From assembly GCA_964623515.1 (NCBI GenBank), contig CAZURV010000001.1, positions 87,554-151,553 of the forward strand: a DNA stretch of 64,000 nt, given 5' to 3'. The stretch comes from RUG714 sp964623515 (lineage in GTDB: Bacteria > Bacillota > Clostridia > Oscillospirales > Acutalibacteraceae). The notes under the pieces are model-generated. The model was not told where the DNA came from, made no database searches, and saw only the letters and a list, made by a program, of their open reading frames with translations. Shown here piece by piece: positions 43,565 through 53,273 of this stretch; the stretch's first letter is position 1; every line of letters begins with the position of its first letter. The position numbers and the translations under genes are program-made.

Positions 43565-44795
43565 CGTAAAGATCCTTTCCCTTTTCTATCACCTTATCAT
43601 AAAGGCGGATGTACCCGTTGGAAGACGAATTGCTGTTTGCGATGACAAAATCGTCTCCCGTATAAATAACGTCAACCAATTTCCTGCGTACAACATTTCC
43701 GGAAAGCACATAAACACATTTCACTGTTTTTTCCTTTCCGTCCTCCTCAATCGTCACTGCCCTGAGCGCATTGTTGCTTACTTTTATTCCTTTATACGAA
43801 TTAAAGCGTATGTCTACTTTATTTCCATGTATCTTGGCTGTTTTTTCATTCATAATATCGAGCTTGAGAATTATGGCGATTTTATTCGCATTATCCGTAT
43901 CGACATTCATGGAAGAAACTTTTGCTTTGAGTTCACCAACGGAAGCATTATTAAAATTAACCGAAACTTCATCGCCTTTTTCAAGCTCTGAAACCTTTGA
44001 TTTATCCACAACGCAAGCTACATACCAATCAAACGATTTGATTACTTTCCCGACTGCGGAAGAATTATCTGTATTCTTTTGTTCATTCAGAATATTTTCA
44101 ATATTGCTTACGGATAGTTCAGACGCCTTTGAAAAATCCACCTTGCCTTCGTTTCCGTCAACATAGTTCACAAAATATCCGGCATATTCCGAAACAATTG
44201 TTTCGGATGAAGTTACGCTTTTATTAAGATTTGTGCGCTGAGTATACAACTCATTGAGTACGGAATTAACATCTATTTCCTCACCGATTATAATTTTGCG
44301 GTTTGTGATATTATCAATGAGTGCACCCGATTCGCTTTCGGCGTTTTCAAGCCATCCGTAATTTATGGTGCGTATATAATCGTTCACGTTTCCCAAAATG
44401 GAATTATCAACAACGTCAAGGCTTGTGGTTTCATAGGAACTTTGCATAAGAATATTTTCATAATAAGAAATTTTTTTCTCTATTTCGACAAGCTCAATAT
44501 AGCTTTTTGCCTCACTGTCCGAAGAAAAGACCTTTGCAATCGTTCCTCCGGTCTGCACTCTTTCCCCATCCTGTACGCAGGCGAACATTGTTCCTGATTT
44601 GGAAGATTTTATGACCTCTTCATCCCTAATTATAACCGCTTCCACACTTACGGAATCGTAAATTTCGGTTTCCTGGGCAAGAGACGTTTTAATGGGATTA
44701 TAAGTTGACTGAAAAATCTGATAAAACGCATAAATCAAAATCAAAACGCCGATTGTTACATAGATATATTTCGTTGATTTTTCTTTCTTTTTCAT
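43536..44795 (-). CDS. HlyD-family membrane-anchored adaptor-like protein
   Basis: A 419-residue protein with an N-terminal membrane segment (YIYVTIGVLILIYAFYQIFQ), a biotinyl-lipoyl-like half-motif (VIKSSKSGTMFACVQDGERV), a central coiled region, a second barrel-like part, and LVDVIYTGDDFVI near the end. This is the layout of HlyD-type membrane-fusion proteins. No ABC transporter partner is adjacent. Clostridia often carry such a protein in this cell-division context, so a role in division or envelope assembly is possible but unproven. The ATGA overlap with miaA shows coupling. Confidence 0.8.
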   Translation of the reverse strand: MKKKEKSTKYIYVTIGVLILIYAFYQIFQSTYNPIKTSLAQETEIYDSVSVEAVIIRDEEVIKSSKSGTMFACVQDGERVQTGGTIAKVFSSDSEAKSYIELVEIEKKISYYENILMQSSYETTSLDVVDNSILGNVNDYIRTINYGWLENAESESGALIDNITNRKIIIGEEIDVNSVLNELYTQRTNLNKSVTSSETIVSEYAGYFVNYVDGNEGKVDFSKASELSVSNIENILNEQKNTDNSSAVGKVIKSFDWYVACVVDKSKVSELEKGDEVSVNFNNASVGELKAKVSSMNVDTDNANKIAIILKLDIMNEKTAKIHGNKVDIRFNSYKGIKVSNNALRAVTIEEDGKEKTVKCVYVLSGNVVRRKLVDVIYTGDDFVIANSNSSSNGYIRLYDKVIEKGKDLYDGKIVRYKD

Positions 44796-45718
44796 ATTTT
44801 ATCCTTTAAATATTCTGTCGCCTGTTCTTCAATCGTTTTTTGATCATCGCCGTAAATCCAGTGAATCCTTTCATCTCTGCGAAACCAGGTAAGCTGACGT
44901 TTAGCAAAACGCCTTGTGCTCATCTTTAGGTTTGCAAGCGCTTCGACAAGTGAACACTTTCCGTCCAAATAAGGTTTAAGTTCCTTGTAACCGATTGCCG
45001 CAGACGATGTATCCCCGGCGTATTTTTCATAAAATTCACGCGCTTCGGCAATCAAACCGTTTTGAACCATAATCTCAACCCTGGAATCAATACGGCTGTA
45101 AAGATTTTCACGGTTGTAAAAATTGATTCCGATAATCACGGCGTCATAAGGCGATGGATTTTTTTTGCTCTGTGCTTTCTGCGCACTTATGGTTCTCCCT
45201 GTGATATGATAATGCTCCATAGCGCGAATAATTCTGCCGAGGTTGTTCGGTGAGAGGCTGTCCGCCGTTTCTTTATCAAACACGGAAAGCTCATCAAGCA
45301 ATGTCTGCGGACCTTCGTTTTCAGCCCTTTTTTTCAGCTTTTCCCTGTATGCGCTATCGGCTTTAGCCTCAGAAAACGCAATATTATCAATAAAGCTGTT
45401 AAAATAAAGCCCTGTTCCGCCGCAGATGACCGGAAGTTTATGCCTGGCCGCAATCTCCTCCGCCGTTTTGTGCGCAAGCGTTACATAATCGGCAACGGAA
45501 AATTTTTTGCACGGTTCAAGAAAATCTATAAGGTGATGTGGTACGCCCTGCATTTCCTCCTCAGTCGGAACAGCCGCCGCAACGTTCATATGTTTATAAA
45601 CCTGCATACTGTCGCATGAAATGACTTCGCCACCGTATTTTTTTGCAAGCCCAGCCGCAAGCGTCGTTTTTCCGCTTGCCGTAGGCCCCACTACTGCCAA
45701 AACCTTGATTTTTTCCAT
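44792..45718 (-). CDS. miaA: tRNA dimethylallyltransferase
   Basis: A 308-residue enzyme that prenylates adenosine 37 of tRNAs reading UNN codons; MiaB, encoded at 50883, then methylthiolates it. The P-loop is VVGPTASGKTTLA. SCDSMQVYKHMNVAAA and VPHHLIDFLEP are conserved, and GTGLYFNSFI follows. AGGAAA precedes the ATG. It starts 3 bp after the mutL stop, the standard mutS-mutL-miaA arrangement. Confidence 0.97.
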   Translation of the reverse strand: MEKIKVLAVVGPTASGKTTLAAGLAKKYGGEVISCDSMQVYKHMNVAAAVPTEEEMQGVPHHLIDFLEPCKKFSVADYVTLAHKTAEEIAARHKLPVICGGTGLYFNSFIDNIAFSEAKADSAYREKLKKRAENEGPQTLLDELSVFDKETADSLSPNNLGRIIRAMEHYHITGRTISAQKAQSKKNPSPYDAVIIGINFYNRENLYSRIDSRVEIMVQNGLIAEAREFYEKYAGDTSSAAIGYKELKPYLDGKCSLVEALANLKMSTRRFAKRQLTWFRRDERIHWIYGDDQKTIEEQATEYLKDKI

Positions 45719-45721
45719 AGA

Positions 45722-47623
45722 TTATTTCCTGCCGAACTGCTTTTCAAACTGATATTTGCTCATTGAAATCATAACCGGTCTGCCGTGCGGACAATACCGT
45801 ATCTCCGGCATAGACAGGAGTTTTTCTATAAATTTTTCCTGCTCGTAACGATTCGCCGCAGTGCCTGCCTTGACAGCTGCTCTGCATGCCACATTATGAT
45901 AAACCCAATCGAGCGTTTCAGGAGTTAAATCTTTTTTGTTTTCACGCAGATAAGCTGCTGTTTCCTCAATAACGGATGGTATGTCGGTATTTTCCAGAAC
46001 CATCGGATATTCCACTACACGAACCGTTCCCGCTCCGAAATCTTCTATATTAAACCCGCACTTTAAAAGCAAATTCCTGTTTTCCAGCACAGCATTATAA
46101 TCATTTTTGGAAAGGGTTACGCTCACGGGTGCTAACAAAACCTGCGGATCATTATGAGGCTGGGTTTTAAGCTGTTCATAAATCATCCTTTCATGAGCGG
46201 CATGCTTATCCACAAAAAGCACATCGCTACCCTGCTCCGCAATGATATATGTTTTAAAAATCTCGCCGACTACTTTAAACGGTTTGGACGCAGACTCATC
46301 CGTTTTCTCTGTTTGCAATTCGATGCTCGATTTTCCGCCGATTAAATTTTTATAGGATTCATCCGGCAAATCGTTGTTTTCGCCGTAAATATTATGCACA
46401 ATTACGCTTTCGCTGTTCCCGCCGGATTGGATGTTTCTTTTCTTTGATATTTCATACGGAACGGGCGGCGACGCTAAATTTTCCTTCTCCTCTGCCTCCG
46501 ATTGGAATGTATCTACGCTTTTGCTCTGCCAAAATTCTTTGATTTCCGGTGATTTTTTTATATCGCTTATTTTAATCTGTTCGGTTGTCGGCTTTTTGAA
46601 CACGTTTTCCGGCTTGAACTCTGCTTTTTTTGCAGTATCACCGGTATCCAGCGCTTGTTTCGCGGCATAATATACAGCGTCAAAAATCAGTTTTTCATTC
46701 TGAAAACGCACTTCGGTTTTAGCCGGATGAACATTAACGTCCACAGAAGCAGGATCAACGTCTATATTCAAAACGCACGCGGGTGTTTTTCCTATCATTA
46801 CCGAATTCTTATAGGCGGCTTCAAGTGCGCTCATCCCCGTAAGCGTTTTTACCTGCCTTCCGCTCACAAAAAAATACTGCATACTTCTATTCGCTCTGCA
46901 GGAAGCCGGTTTTGATATATATCCCCAAACGTGAATTTTGTTAAGCGTGTAATCCGTTTTTATCAGCCCGTCCGCAAAATCTTTGCCGAAAACACTGAAA
47001 ATAGTATTAAAAAGGTTTCCATCCCCCTTGGTGGAAAGAACGGTTTTTCCCTCTCTGATAAATTTAAAACTGATTTCCGGGTGCGAAAGCGCCGTTTTAT
47101 CAATAACGGAAAAAACATAGTTTCCCTCGGTTACGTCTTTTTTAAGGAATTTCATACGCGCAGGCGTATTGTAAAACAAATCCCTAACGATAATCGTTGT
47201 TCCTTTCGGGCAACCTGCGCTGTCCCGTCCGGTTTCTTCACCGCCGCAAATTGTATAACATGTGCCGGACTCTGCGTTTTCTTCAGCGGTGAGAACTTCA
47301 ACCCTGCTGACGGCACATATGGAAGCAAGCGCTTCTCCGCGGAAGCCAAGCGTTGCAATTTTGTTTAAATCGTCTTCCGTTTTTATTTTGCTTGTCGCAT
47401 GGCTTTGAAAAGCCAAAGGCAGATCTTCAGCAGCTATACCGTGTCCGTTATCGGTAACGCGCAGATATGATATTCCTCCGCCCTTTATTTCAACCGTTAC
47501 GGAGGTTGCCCCTGCATCTATTGAATTTTCCATAAGTTCTTTCACAACGCTTGCAGGGCGTTCAACAACTTCGCCTGCGGCTATAAGCTCTGCCATATGT
47601 TTCGGCATAACCTGTATTCTCAA
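45722..47623 (-). CDS. mutL: DNA mismatch repair protein MutL
   Basis: A 633-residue GHKL ATPase of mismatch repair. N-terminal motifs are AAGEVVERPASVVKELMENS, DNGHG and LGFRGEAL. The C-terminal latent endonuclease motif is FVDKHAAHERMIYE, with CPHGRPVMI near the end, so this is a nicking-type MutL as expected where MutH is absent. The start is placed on a TTG at 47623 because AGGAGG lies 9 bp upstream; an ATG three codons earlier would abut the Shine-Dalgarno. It is 24 bp downstream of mutS. Confidence 0.95.
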   Translation of the reverse strand: MRIQVMPKHMAELIAAGEVVERPASVVKELMENSIDAGATSVTVEIKGGGISYLRVTDNGHGIAAEDLPLAFQSHATSKIKTEDDLNKIATLGFRGEALASICAVSRVEVLTAEENAESGTCYTICGGEETGRDSAGCPKGTTIIVRDLFYNTPARMKFLKKDVTEGNYVFSVIDKTALSHPEISFKFIREGKTVLSTKGDGNLFNTIFSVFGKDFADGLIKTDYTLNKIHVWGYISKPASCRANRSMQYFFVSGRQVKTLTGMSALEAAYKNSVMIGKTPACVLNIDVDPASVDVNVHPAKTEVRFQNEKLIFDAVYYAAKQALDTGDTAKKAEFKPENVFKKPTTEQIKISDIKKSPEIKEFWQSKSVDTFQSEAEEKENLASPPVPYEISKKRNIQSGGNSESVIVHNIYGENNDLPDESYKNLIGGKSSIELQTEKTDESASKPFKVVGEIFKTYIIAEQGSDVLFVDKHAAHERMIYEQLKTQPHNDPQVLLAPVSVTLSKNDYNAVLENRNLLLKCGFNIEDFGAGTVRVVEYPMVLENTDIPSVIEETAAYLRENKKDLTPETLDWVYHNVACRAAVKAGTAANRYEQEKFIEKLLSMPEIRYCPHGRPVMISMSKYQFEKQFGRK

Positions 47624-47647
47624 GGCAAACATCCTCCTTTATTTTTT

Positions 47648-50290
47648 TCAACGTTTGCGTGTGCTTTCCGTCAAATGAACTTCAGTTGTATTTTTCGCCT
47701 TTTGCGAAAGTTCAAAAAGCAAGCTCATCGCTTCGATCGGCGTAAGCGTATTCACATCAACATTTCTGAGTTTATCCAAAATGGCGCTTTCCTCACGGAA
47801 TCCGAAAGAAATCTGCGATTCATATTCTTCCTTCACGGTGTGGACTTCTGTATTTTCCGCCTTTCCGGATTCAAGCTCCGCAAGGACCTGCTTTGCTCTT
47901 TCTATAACGGGAATGGGAACTCCCGCAAGCTTTGCAACGTCTATACCGTAGCTGTCGTCAGTTCCGCCGGGAACAATACGGCGCAGGAATATGATTTCTC
48001 CGCCTTTTTTCTTAACTGCAATATTATAATTTTTTATTCCGCTACATTCTTTCTCCATAGCGGTAAGCTCATGGTAATGCGTGGCGAACAGCGTTTTCGC
48101 ACCTATTTTCTTTTTATCTGCGGTAAATTCAAGCACCGCTTTGGCGATACTCATACCGTCAAAAGTAGAAGTTCCTCGCCCTATTTCATCATAAACAATC
48201 AGGCTTTTTGACGTTGCGTTTTTAAGAATCTCCGCAACCTCATTCATTTCCATCATAAATGTAGACTGCCCGGACGTTAAATCATCCGATGCTCCTACAC
48301 GTGTAAATATAGCGTCCACAACCCCGATTTTGGCTTTTGAAGCCGGAACAAAAGAACCAATCTGCGCTAAAACGGTTATCAACGCAGTCTGGCGCATGAA
48401 AGTGGATTTCCCCGCCATATTCGGACCGGTTATCACAGCAACCCGATTGTCCCGGCAGTCAAGAATCGTATCATTCGGAACAAACGGACTGTCTGTCATC
48501 ATTTTTTCAACCACCGGATGACGCCCGTCTTTGATTATGATTTCATCGCCTTCATCCACATCCGGACGTACAAAATTATTTTCCTCCGCAACCTGGGCAA
48601 GCGATTGAATTACATCGACAAAAGCAATGCTGCGGGCCGTTTTCTGAATCCGTTCAAATTCATCTGCAATACGGTTGCGAAGCATTGCGAATAGTTCCGA
48701 TTCCATCTGTACCGCACGTTCTTTTGCGCCGAGAATTTTGCTTTCAAGCTCTTTCAGTTCCTGTGTTATATACCGCTCGGCGTTGGTGAGCGTTTGTTTT
48801 CTTATGTATTCATCCGGCACCAAATCTTTAAAGGAATTTGTAACCTCAATATAGTAACCGTAAACTTTGTTATAACCTATACGAAGCTTTTTGATACCGG
48901 TTTTCTTCTGTTCCCTTGCTTCTATCTCTTCCAAATACGCTTTGGAATTTTTCATAATTCCGTTCAGTTCATCCAGTTCGGAATTAAATCCTTCTTTAAT
49001 CATTCCGCCGTCTCTTATCGTAAGCGGAGGCTGTTCCACAACAGCACTGTCTATCAAAGATACAACGTCTTCCAGCAAATCCATCTGCCCACAGGCTTGG
49101 CGTAGAAGCTCGCTTTTGCATAAATTAAGCTGAGTTTTAAGAGCAGGCACGTTTGACAGTGCCTGATGAAGCGCTCTGAGTTCGCGAGCGGTTGCAGTTT
49201 TATATATAATCCTTGTCATAATCCGCTCCAGATCGAGCACCGATGAAAGCGCTTCCCTGATTTCGGAACGTTTGATTATATCGTTGTTCAGTTCCTCTAC
49301 TGCATTGAGGCGCTTATTTATTTCAACGGAATTAATAAGCGGATTTTCCAGCCACGCGCGCAACATACGCTTGCCCATAGCCGTTTTGGTTTTGTCAATA
49401 ACCCAAAGAACGCTTCCTCGCTTTTCCTTGCTACGCATAGTTTCCGTAAGTTCAAGATTACGCCTTGTGTTACTGTCCAACCGCACATACTGATTGGATT
49501 CATATACGCCCAAATCCGTAATTCCCGTTATTTTCGTTTTTTGCGTTTCTTCAAGATAACTGAAGATTGCGCCTACCGCTTTCACACTTGAAATTTTATT
49601 ATCAAGACCCAGTTCTGCAAGGTTCTTTTTCTTGAAATGGGTAAGTATTTCAGCGGTGCATTCATCCGATTTAAAACTTTCTTCGTCCAAAGAATTTACG
49701 ATACATTCCAGCCTTTCGGAAAGATAGGCTTTCAGCTTTGAGAATTTAAAACATTCGGTATTTAAAATAATTTCACGGGGATGATATTTTGAAAGTTCAT
49801 TGATAATTTCCGCTTCTTCATTTCCGCTGAATTCAGTCGTTTCAAGAACGCCCGTTGACACATCACAAAAAGCGATTCCGATGTCATCGCCGCTATAATA
49901 AACAGAGGCAAGATAATTATTCATGCCCTCATCCAGCATATTGGAATTCAGCGCGGTACCCGGCGTAATTACGCGGATAACGTCCCGCTTAACAATGCCT
50001 TTTGCCGTTGCAGGGTCTTCCGTCTGCTCACATATGGCCACTTTGTAGCCTCTTGATACAAGGCGGGCTATGTAATTCTCTGCACTGTGGAACGGGACAC
50101 CGCACATAGGCGCGCGTTCTTCCTGACCGCAGTCCCTACCCGTAAGCACAAGTTCAAGTTCCTTTGAAACGATTTCGGCATCTTTATAAAACATCTCATA
50201 AAAATCTCCGAGACGGAACATCAGAATCGTATCGGAATACTCTTTTTTTATTTTAAAATACTGTTTCATCATTGGTGACAATTCAGCCAT
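47648..50290 (-). CDS. mutS: DNA mismatch repair protein MutS
   Basis: An 880-residue MutS1 that recognises base mismatches. The mismatch-contacting Phe-x-Glu is in MFRLGDFYEMFYKDA (about residue 30). The Walker A is GPNMAGKSTFMRQ (about residue 630), followed by DEIGRGTSTFDG (Walker B) and the FATHYHELTA histidine. The start is at 50290, just before the conserved MAELSPMMKQYF; GGGGAAAG precedes it. mutL follows immediately. Confidence 0.97.
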   Translation of the reverse strand: MAELSPMMKQYFKIKKEYSDTILMFRLGDFYEMFYKDAEIVSKELELVLTGRDCGQEERAPMCGVPFHSAENYIARLVSRGYKVAICEQTEDPATAKGIVKRDVIRVITPGTALNSNMLDEGMNNYLASVYYSGDDIGIAFCDVSTGVLETTEFSGNEEAEIINELSKYHPREIILNTECFKFSKLKAYLSERLECIVNSLDEESFKSDECTAEILTHFKKKNLAELGLDNKISSVKAVGAIFSYLEETQKTKITGITDLGVYESNQYVRLDSNTRRNLELTETMRSKEKRGSVLWVIDKTKTAMGKRMLRAWLENPLINSVEINKRLNAVEELNNDIIKRSEIREALSSVLDLERIMTRIIYKTATARELRALHQALSNVPALKTQLNLCKSELLRQACGQMDLLEDVVSLIDSAVVEQPPLTIRDGGMIKEGFNSELDELNGIMKNSKAYLEEIEAREQKKTGIKKLRIGYNKVYGYYIEVTNSFKDLVPDEYIRKQTLTNAERYITQELKELESKILGAKERAVQMESELFAMLRNRIADEFERIQKTARSIAFVDVIQSLAQVAEENNFVRPDVDEGDEIIIKDGRHPVVEKMMTDSPFVPNDTILDCRDNRVAVITGPNMAGKSTFMRQTALITVLAQIGSFVPASKAKIGVVDAIFTRVGASDDLTSGQSTFMMEMNEVAEILKNATSKSLIVYDEIGRGTSTFDGMSIAKAVLEFTADKKKIGAKTLFATHYHELTAMEKECSGIKNYNIAVKKKGGEIIFLRRIVPGGTDDSYGIDVAKLAGVPIPVIERAKQVLAELESGKAENTEVHTVKEEYESQISFGFREESAILDKLRNVDVNTLTPIEAMSLLFELSQKAKNTTEVHLTESTRKR

Positions 50291-50330
50291 TTTTCTTTCC
50301 CCGCTAACAAATAGAATCGGCATATTGCGA

Positions 50331-50378
50331 GGCAGAACGTTTAAATTCGGAACAATTCATCTGATTAAACGTTCTGCC
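50331..50378. other. long inverted repeat between ylbF-like gene and mutS
   Basis: The 13-bp arms GGCAGAACGTTTA and TAAACGTTCTGCC enclose 22 nt, with a further outer CGGCAT/ATGCCG pairing (about 50319 and 50387). There is no T-run, so it is more likely an mRNA structure or processing site in the operon than a terminator. Confidence 0.55.
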
Positions 50379-50407
50379 GAAACCCGATGCCGGATAAATC
50401 AAAAATA

Positions 50408-50827
50408 TCAGTGGCATCCGCCGCAGGTGCCGCAGTTATGCGTGCATCCATCGTTTGCATGCGGATCGCAGGTCATAGGATCTTCCCCATTCAGGCACAT
50501 TGCAAGAATTGCATTAATTTCGTTTGCAACCGCTTCCATATCCGCCTGTGCCTTTTGGTAAACAAGCATATTCGGATTTGCCATAATGGTGTTATACATT
50601 TCCATATATTTTTTGTTAAGTTTTTCAATTTTGCTTTCGTCCTTAACCTGCTCGCTTTTCTCCATTTCCTTATTGAACTGCATAACGATTAAATTCAGCT
50701 CCCCGATAAGATTCTGAAGCTCCTCGTCGGCATCGTTCTTCGCCTTTGCGTCCTGAAGCGCGGCGAATTTTGGATCTTCCTGAAGCGCAGCGCCGAGTTC
50801 ACGGGCAAGTTTAATTACATCTGCCAT
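50408..50827 (-). CDS. YlbF/YmcA-family protein with Cys/His-rich tail
   Basis: A 139-residue protein beginning MADVIKLARELGAALQEDPK, which matches the YlbF/YmcA (Ric complex) family: helical, with a middle segment NLIVMQFNKEMEKSE. The last 20 residues are cysteine and histidine rich (CDPHANDGCTHNCGTCGGCH), a likely metal or iron-sulfur ligand set. B. subtilis relatives form a complex with YaaT that carries Fe-S clusters and affects mRNA processing and sporulation; that role is only inferred here. AAGGAG lies before the ATG at 50827. It sits between miaB and mutS. Confidence 0.85.
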   Translation of the reverse strand: MADVIKLARELGAALQEDPKFAALQDAKAKNDADEELQNLIGELNLIVMQFNKEMEKSEQVKDESKIEKLNKKYMEMYNTIMANPNMLVYQKAQADMEAVANEINAILAMCLNGEDPMTCDPHANDGCTHNCGTCGGCH

Positions 50828-50882
50828 TTTGTTTCTCCTTTTGTTTGTTAATGTTGATATATGGATTAACGGATTTGCACCC

Positions 50883-52298
50883 TTAATCTTCGTTTGGAAC
50901 CATTTCCCCTTTAACAATCCAAGTGAGCGTTTCTATAACGCGCACATTCGCAAATTTCCCGACAATACTTTCATCGGCAGGAAATTCAATAATAATATTA
51001 TCGTCCGTTCTGCCGGCGATATAGCCGCTTTCTCTGCCCTTCCCCTCGGCAAGCACACGGTAAATTCTGCCTTTCATGCCGGAGGTCCGCTGTGCAGCAA
51101 TTTCTGACTGAACATCAAGCAGTTCCCTGAACCATTTTCCCTTTTCTTCCGCCGAAACGGGATCTTCCATTTTTTCTGCCGGAGTTCCATGTCTAGGTGA
51201 AAAAATGAATGTGAAGAGCGAAGCGAATTTTACTTCTTTTATAAGACTGAGCGTTTCTTTGAAATCCTCGTAAGTTTCACCCGGGAAACCAACGATTACA
51301 TCGGAAGTCAGAGAAAGAGCGGGAACGTTTTTTTTCGCATACTTCACAAGTTCCAGATAATCTTCACGTGTATATCTTCTGTTCATTGCTTTCAGAATGC
51401 GATTGCTTCCCGACTGAAAAGGCAGATGAATATGAGAACTCACTTTATCACATTGTGCGATTGTATCAATCAGCTTATGCGTGCAGTCCTTCGGATGCGA
51501 AGTCATAAAACGAATGATAAAATCTCCCTTAAGGGCGTTTATCTCCCTGAGAAGCTGTGAAAAGTCAATCGATTCTTCAAGGTCTTTTCCGTAACTGTTC
51601 ACGTTCTGCCCAAGCAGGGTAATCTCTTTATACCCTGCGGATATAATGTCCTGCGCCTCTTTAAGAATAATATCTTTACTGCGGCTACGCTCGCGCCCGC
51701 GTACATACGGAACTATGCAGTAGGAACAGAAATTATTGCATCCGTACATAATCGGAAGCCACGCTTTTACTTCTCCGTCCCGCTTAACGGGAAGCCCTTC
51801 CGCAATAACGCCGTTTCCCTTTTCAATGTCAAAAACTTTTGTTCCGCTTAACACACGGTAAACAAATTCCGGAAGCCTGTGAATCACGTTTGTTCCGAAA
51901 ACCATATCGACAAAAGGATAGCTTTTTTTAATTTTTGAAGCGATATGTTCCTGCTGCATCATGCAACCGCATAATGCAATAACCATTCCTTTCCTGCGCG
52001 TTTTATAATGTTTCAGAGCACCAACATTTCCGAAAACTCTTTGTTCGGCATGCTCCCGCACCGCACAGGTATTGTAAAGCACAAACTGCGCACTGCCCAA
52101 ATCATCTGTAAGCTCATAGCCCATTTCGACAAGCATACCTTTGATGCGTTCACTGTCCGCAACGTTTCCCTGACATCCGTATGTATGTACAAACGCTTTC
52201 GGAGGCACTGCATACCGCTGGGAAAGAATCGTGTGCACAAGTAGCATATATTCTCTCTGTTTATTCAGTTGCTCCGCATCTACCAAAGCGTTTTTCAT
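50883..52298 (-). CDS. miaB: tRNA i6A37 methylthiotransferase MiaB
   Basis: A 471-residue radical SAM enzyme that converts i6A37 (made by MiaA) to ms2i6A37. The auxiliary-cluster cysteines are in TYGCQGNVAD, YNTCAVREHA and LCGCMMQQE. The SAM cluster is YGCNNFCSYCIVPYVRGRERS (about residue 195). The C-terminal TRAM domain has GRTDDNIIIEF. Compared with E. coli MiaB it has an N-terminal extension of about 40 residues, as is usual in Firmicutes. The start at 52298 is chosen for AAAGG 10 bp upstream. It is the first gene of the long minus-strand block, with a promoter at 52357-52385. Confidence 0.96.
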   Translation of the reverse strand: MKNALVDAEQLNKQREYMLLVHTILSQRYAVPPKAFVHTYGCQGNVADSERIKGMLVEMGYELTDDLGSAQFVLYNTCAVREHAEQRVFGNVGALKHYKTRRKGMVIALCGCMMQQEHIASKIKKSYPFVDMVFGTNVIHRLPEFVYRVLSGTKVFDIEKGNGVIAEGLPVKRDGEVKAWLPIMYGCNNFCSYCIVPYVRGRERSRSKDIILKEAQDIISAGYKEITLLGQNVNSYGKDLEESIDFSQLLREINALKGDFIIRFMTSHPKDCTHKLIDTIAQCDKVSSHIHLPFQSGSNRILKAMNRRYTREDYLELVKYAKKNVPALSLTSDVIVGFPGETYEDFKETLSLIKEVKFASLFTFIFSPRHGTPAEKMEDPVSAEEKGKWFRELLDVQSEIAAQRTSGMKGRIYRVLAEGKGRESGYIAGRTDDNIIIEFPADESIVGKFANVRVIETLTWIVKGEMVPNED

Positions 52299-52356
52299 AA
52301 ACCGGTTGCCTTTCCGCAAAATATACGAACAAATTTGCTTTGTCTCTTATTTAATT

Positions 52357-52385
52357 ATTATATAATAAAGCCGACTTTTAATCAA
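52357..52385 (-). promoter_or_regulatory. sigma-A promoter for the miaB-mutSL block
   Basis: Minus strand: TTGATT at 52380-52385, 17-bp spacer, TATAAT at 52357-52362. It directly follows the spo0A terminator. Confidence 0.65.
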
Positions 52386-52392
52386 TAAAAAA

Positions 52393-52411
52393 GGAGTACA
52401 AAATGTACTCC
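52393..52411. terminator. terminator after spo0A
   Basis: GGAGTACA and TGTACTCC around AAA, with T-runs on both sides, 65 bp past the spo0A stop. Confidence 0.8.
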
Positions 52412-52475
52412 TCTTTTTTTTCTATTTTGGCTATTCATACAAAATAACGCTTTCTGATAAAACGTAAATCCAATG

Positions 52476-53240
52476 TCAAGATGCGCATGATTTTGATTCC
52501 AGACGTATTTTATCGGAAATCATCGCGATAAATTCGGAATTTGTGGGTTTTCCTCTATCCGCCTGAATGGTGTAACCGAAATAGGACGCGAGAATGTCAA
52601 CATCTCCTCTGTCCCACGCCACTTCAATGGCATGACGGATTGCACGTTCAACTCTTGAAGGCGTTGTGGAAAATGTTTTCGCAACACTCGGATAAAGGAT
52701 TTTTGTTACCGAACCTATCATAGAAGAATCATTCACACAGAGCATAATGGATTCACGCAGATAAAGATAGCCCTTTATATGTGCGGGAACGCCTATCTGA
52801 TGAAGCATTTCGCTTATGCGCACCTCCAAATCCTGATTCATCTTAACTGCCGCCGCTTTTCTTTCATTGCGCGATAAAAGCTGATTAATCCTCTGCGCAA
52901 GCATTGCAAAATCTATCGGTTTTATAAAGAAATAATCTGCGCCTTCTTCAAGAACCTGCTCGCCGATCCGTTCGCTGTTTATCCCTGAAATTACAATCGC
53001 AAGCGGACGTTTATCCAATTTTATGCTGTTCATATTCTTAAGCACGCCGAGTGCGTCTATCCCCGGCATAAATGCATCCATAATAATCACATCCGGACTG
53101 ACGCTTCCGAGGCGATTGAGAATTTCTCCGCCGTCTTTCTTTGTTATCATAACTTCAAATCCGAAGCTTCTAAGTGCTCCCGCGCACTGTATTCCGAAAT
53201 CTTTTGAATCATCTGCCAGCATAATTTTGATTTTGTCCAT
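52476..53240 (-). CDS. spo0A: sporulation master regulator Spo0A
   Basis: A 254-residue response regulator. The receiver domain has acidic residues in [10 protein letters not shown], the phosphorylation aspartate in IIMDAFMPG (about residue 57) and the conserved lysine in FFIKPIDF. The DNA-binding effector domain contains [20 protein letters not shown] and ends with the Spo0A-specific [20 protein letters not shown]. Phosphorylated Spo0A turns on sporulation. Its promoter region has a 0A-box-like site (53308-53316), suggesting autoregulation. spoIVB, its usual neighbour, is elsewhere. Confidence 0.98.
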   Translation of the reverse strand: MDKIKIMLADDSKDFGIQCAGALRSFGFEVMITKKDGGEILNRLGSVSPDVIIMDAFMPGIDALGVLKNMNSIKLDKRPLAIVISGINSERIGEQVLEEGADYFFIKPIDFAMLAQRINQLLSRNERKAAAVKMNQDLEVRISEMLHQIGVPAHIKGYLYLRESIMLCVNDSSMIGSVTKILYPSVAKTFSTTPSRVERAIRHAIEVAWDRGDVDILASYFGYTIQADRGKPTNSEFIAMISDKIRLESKSCAS

Positions 53241-53273
53241 GATTATGTCTCCTCTTATTTCTTATTTTACCAA

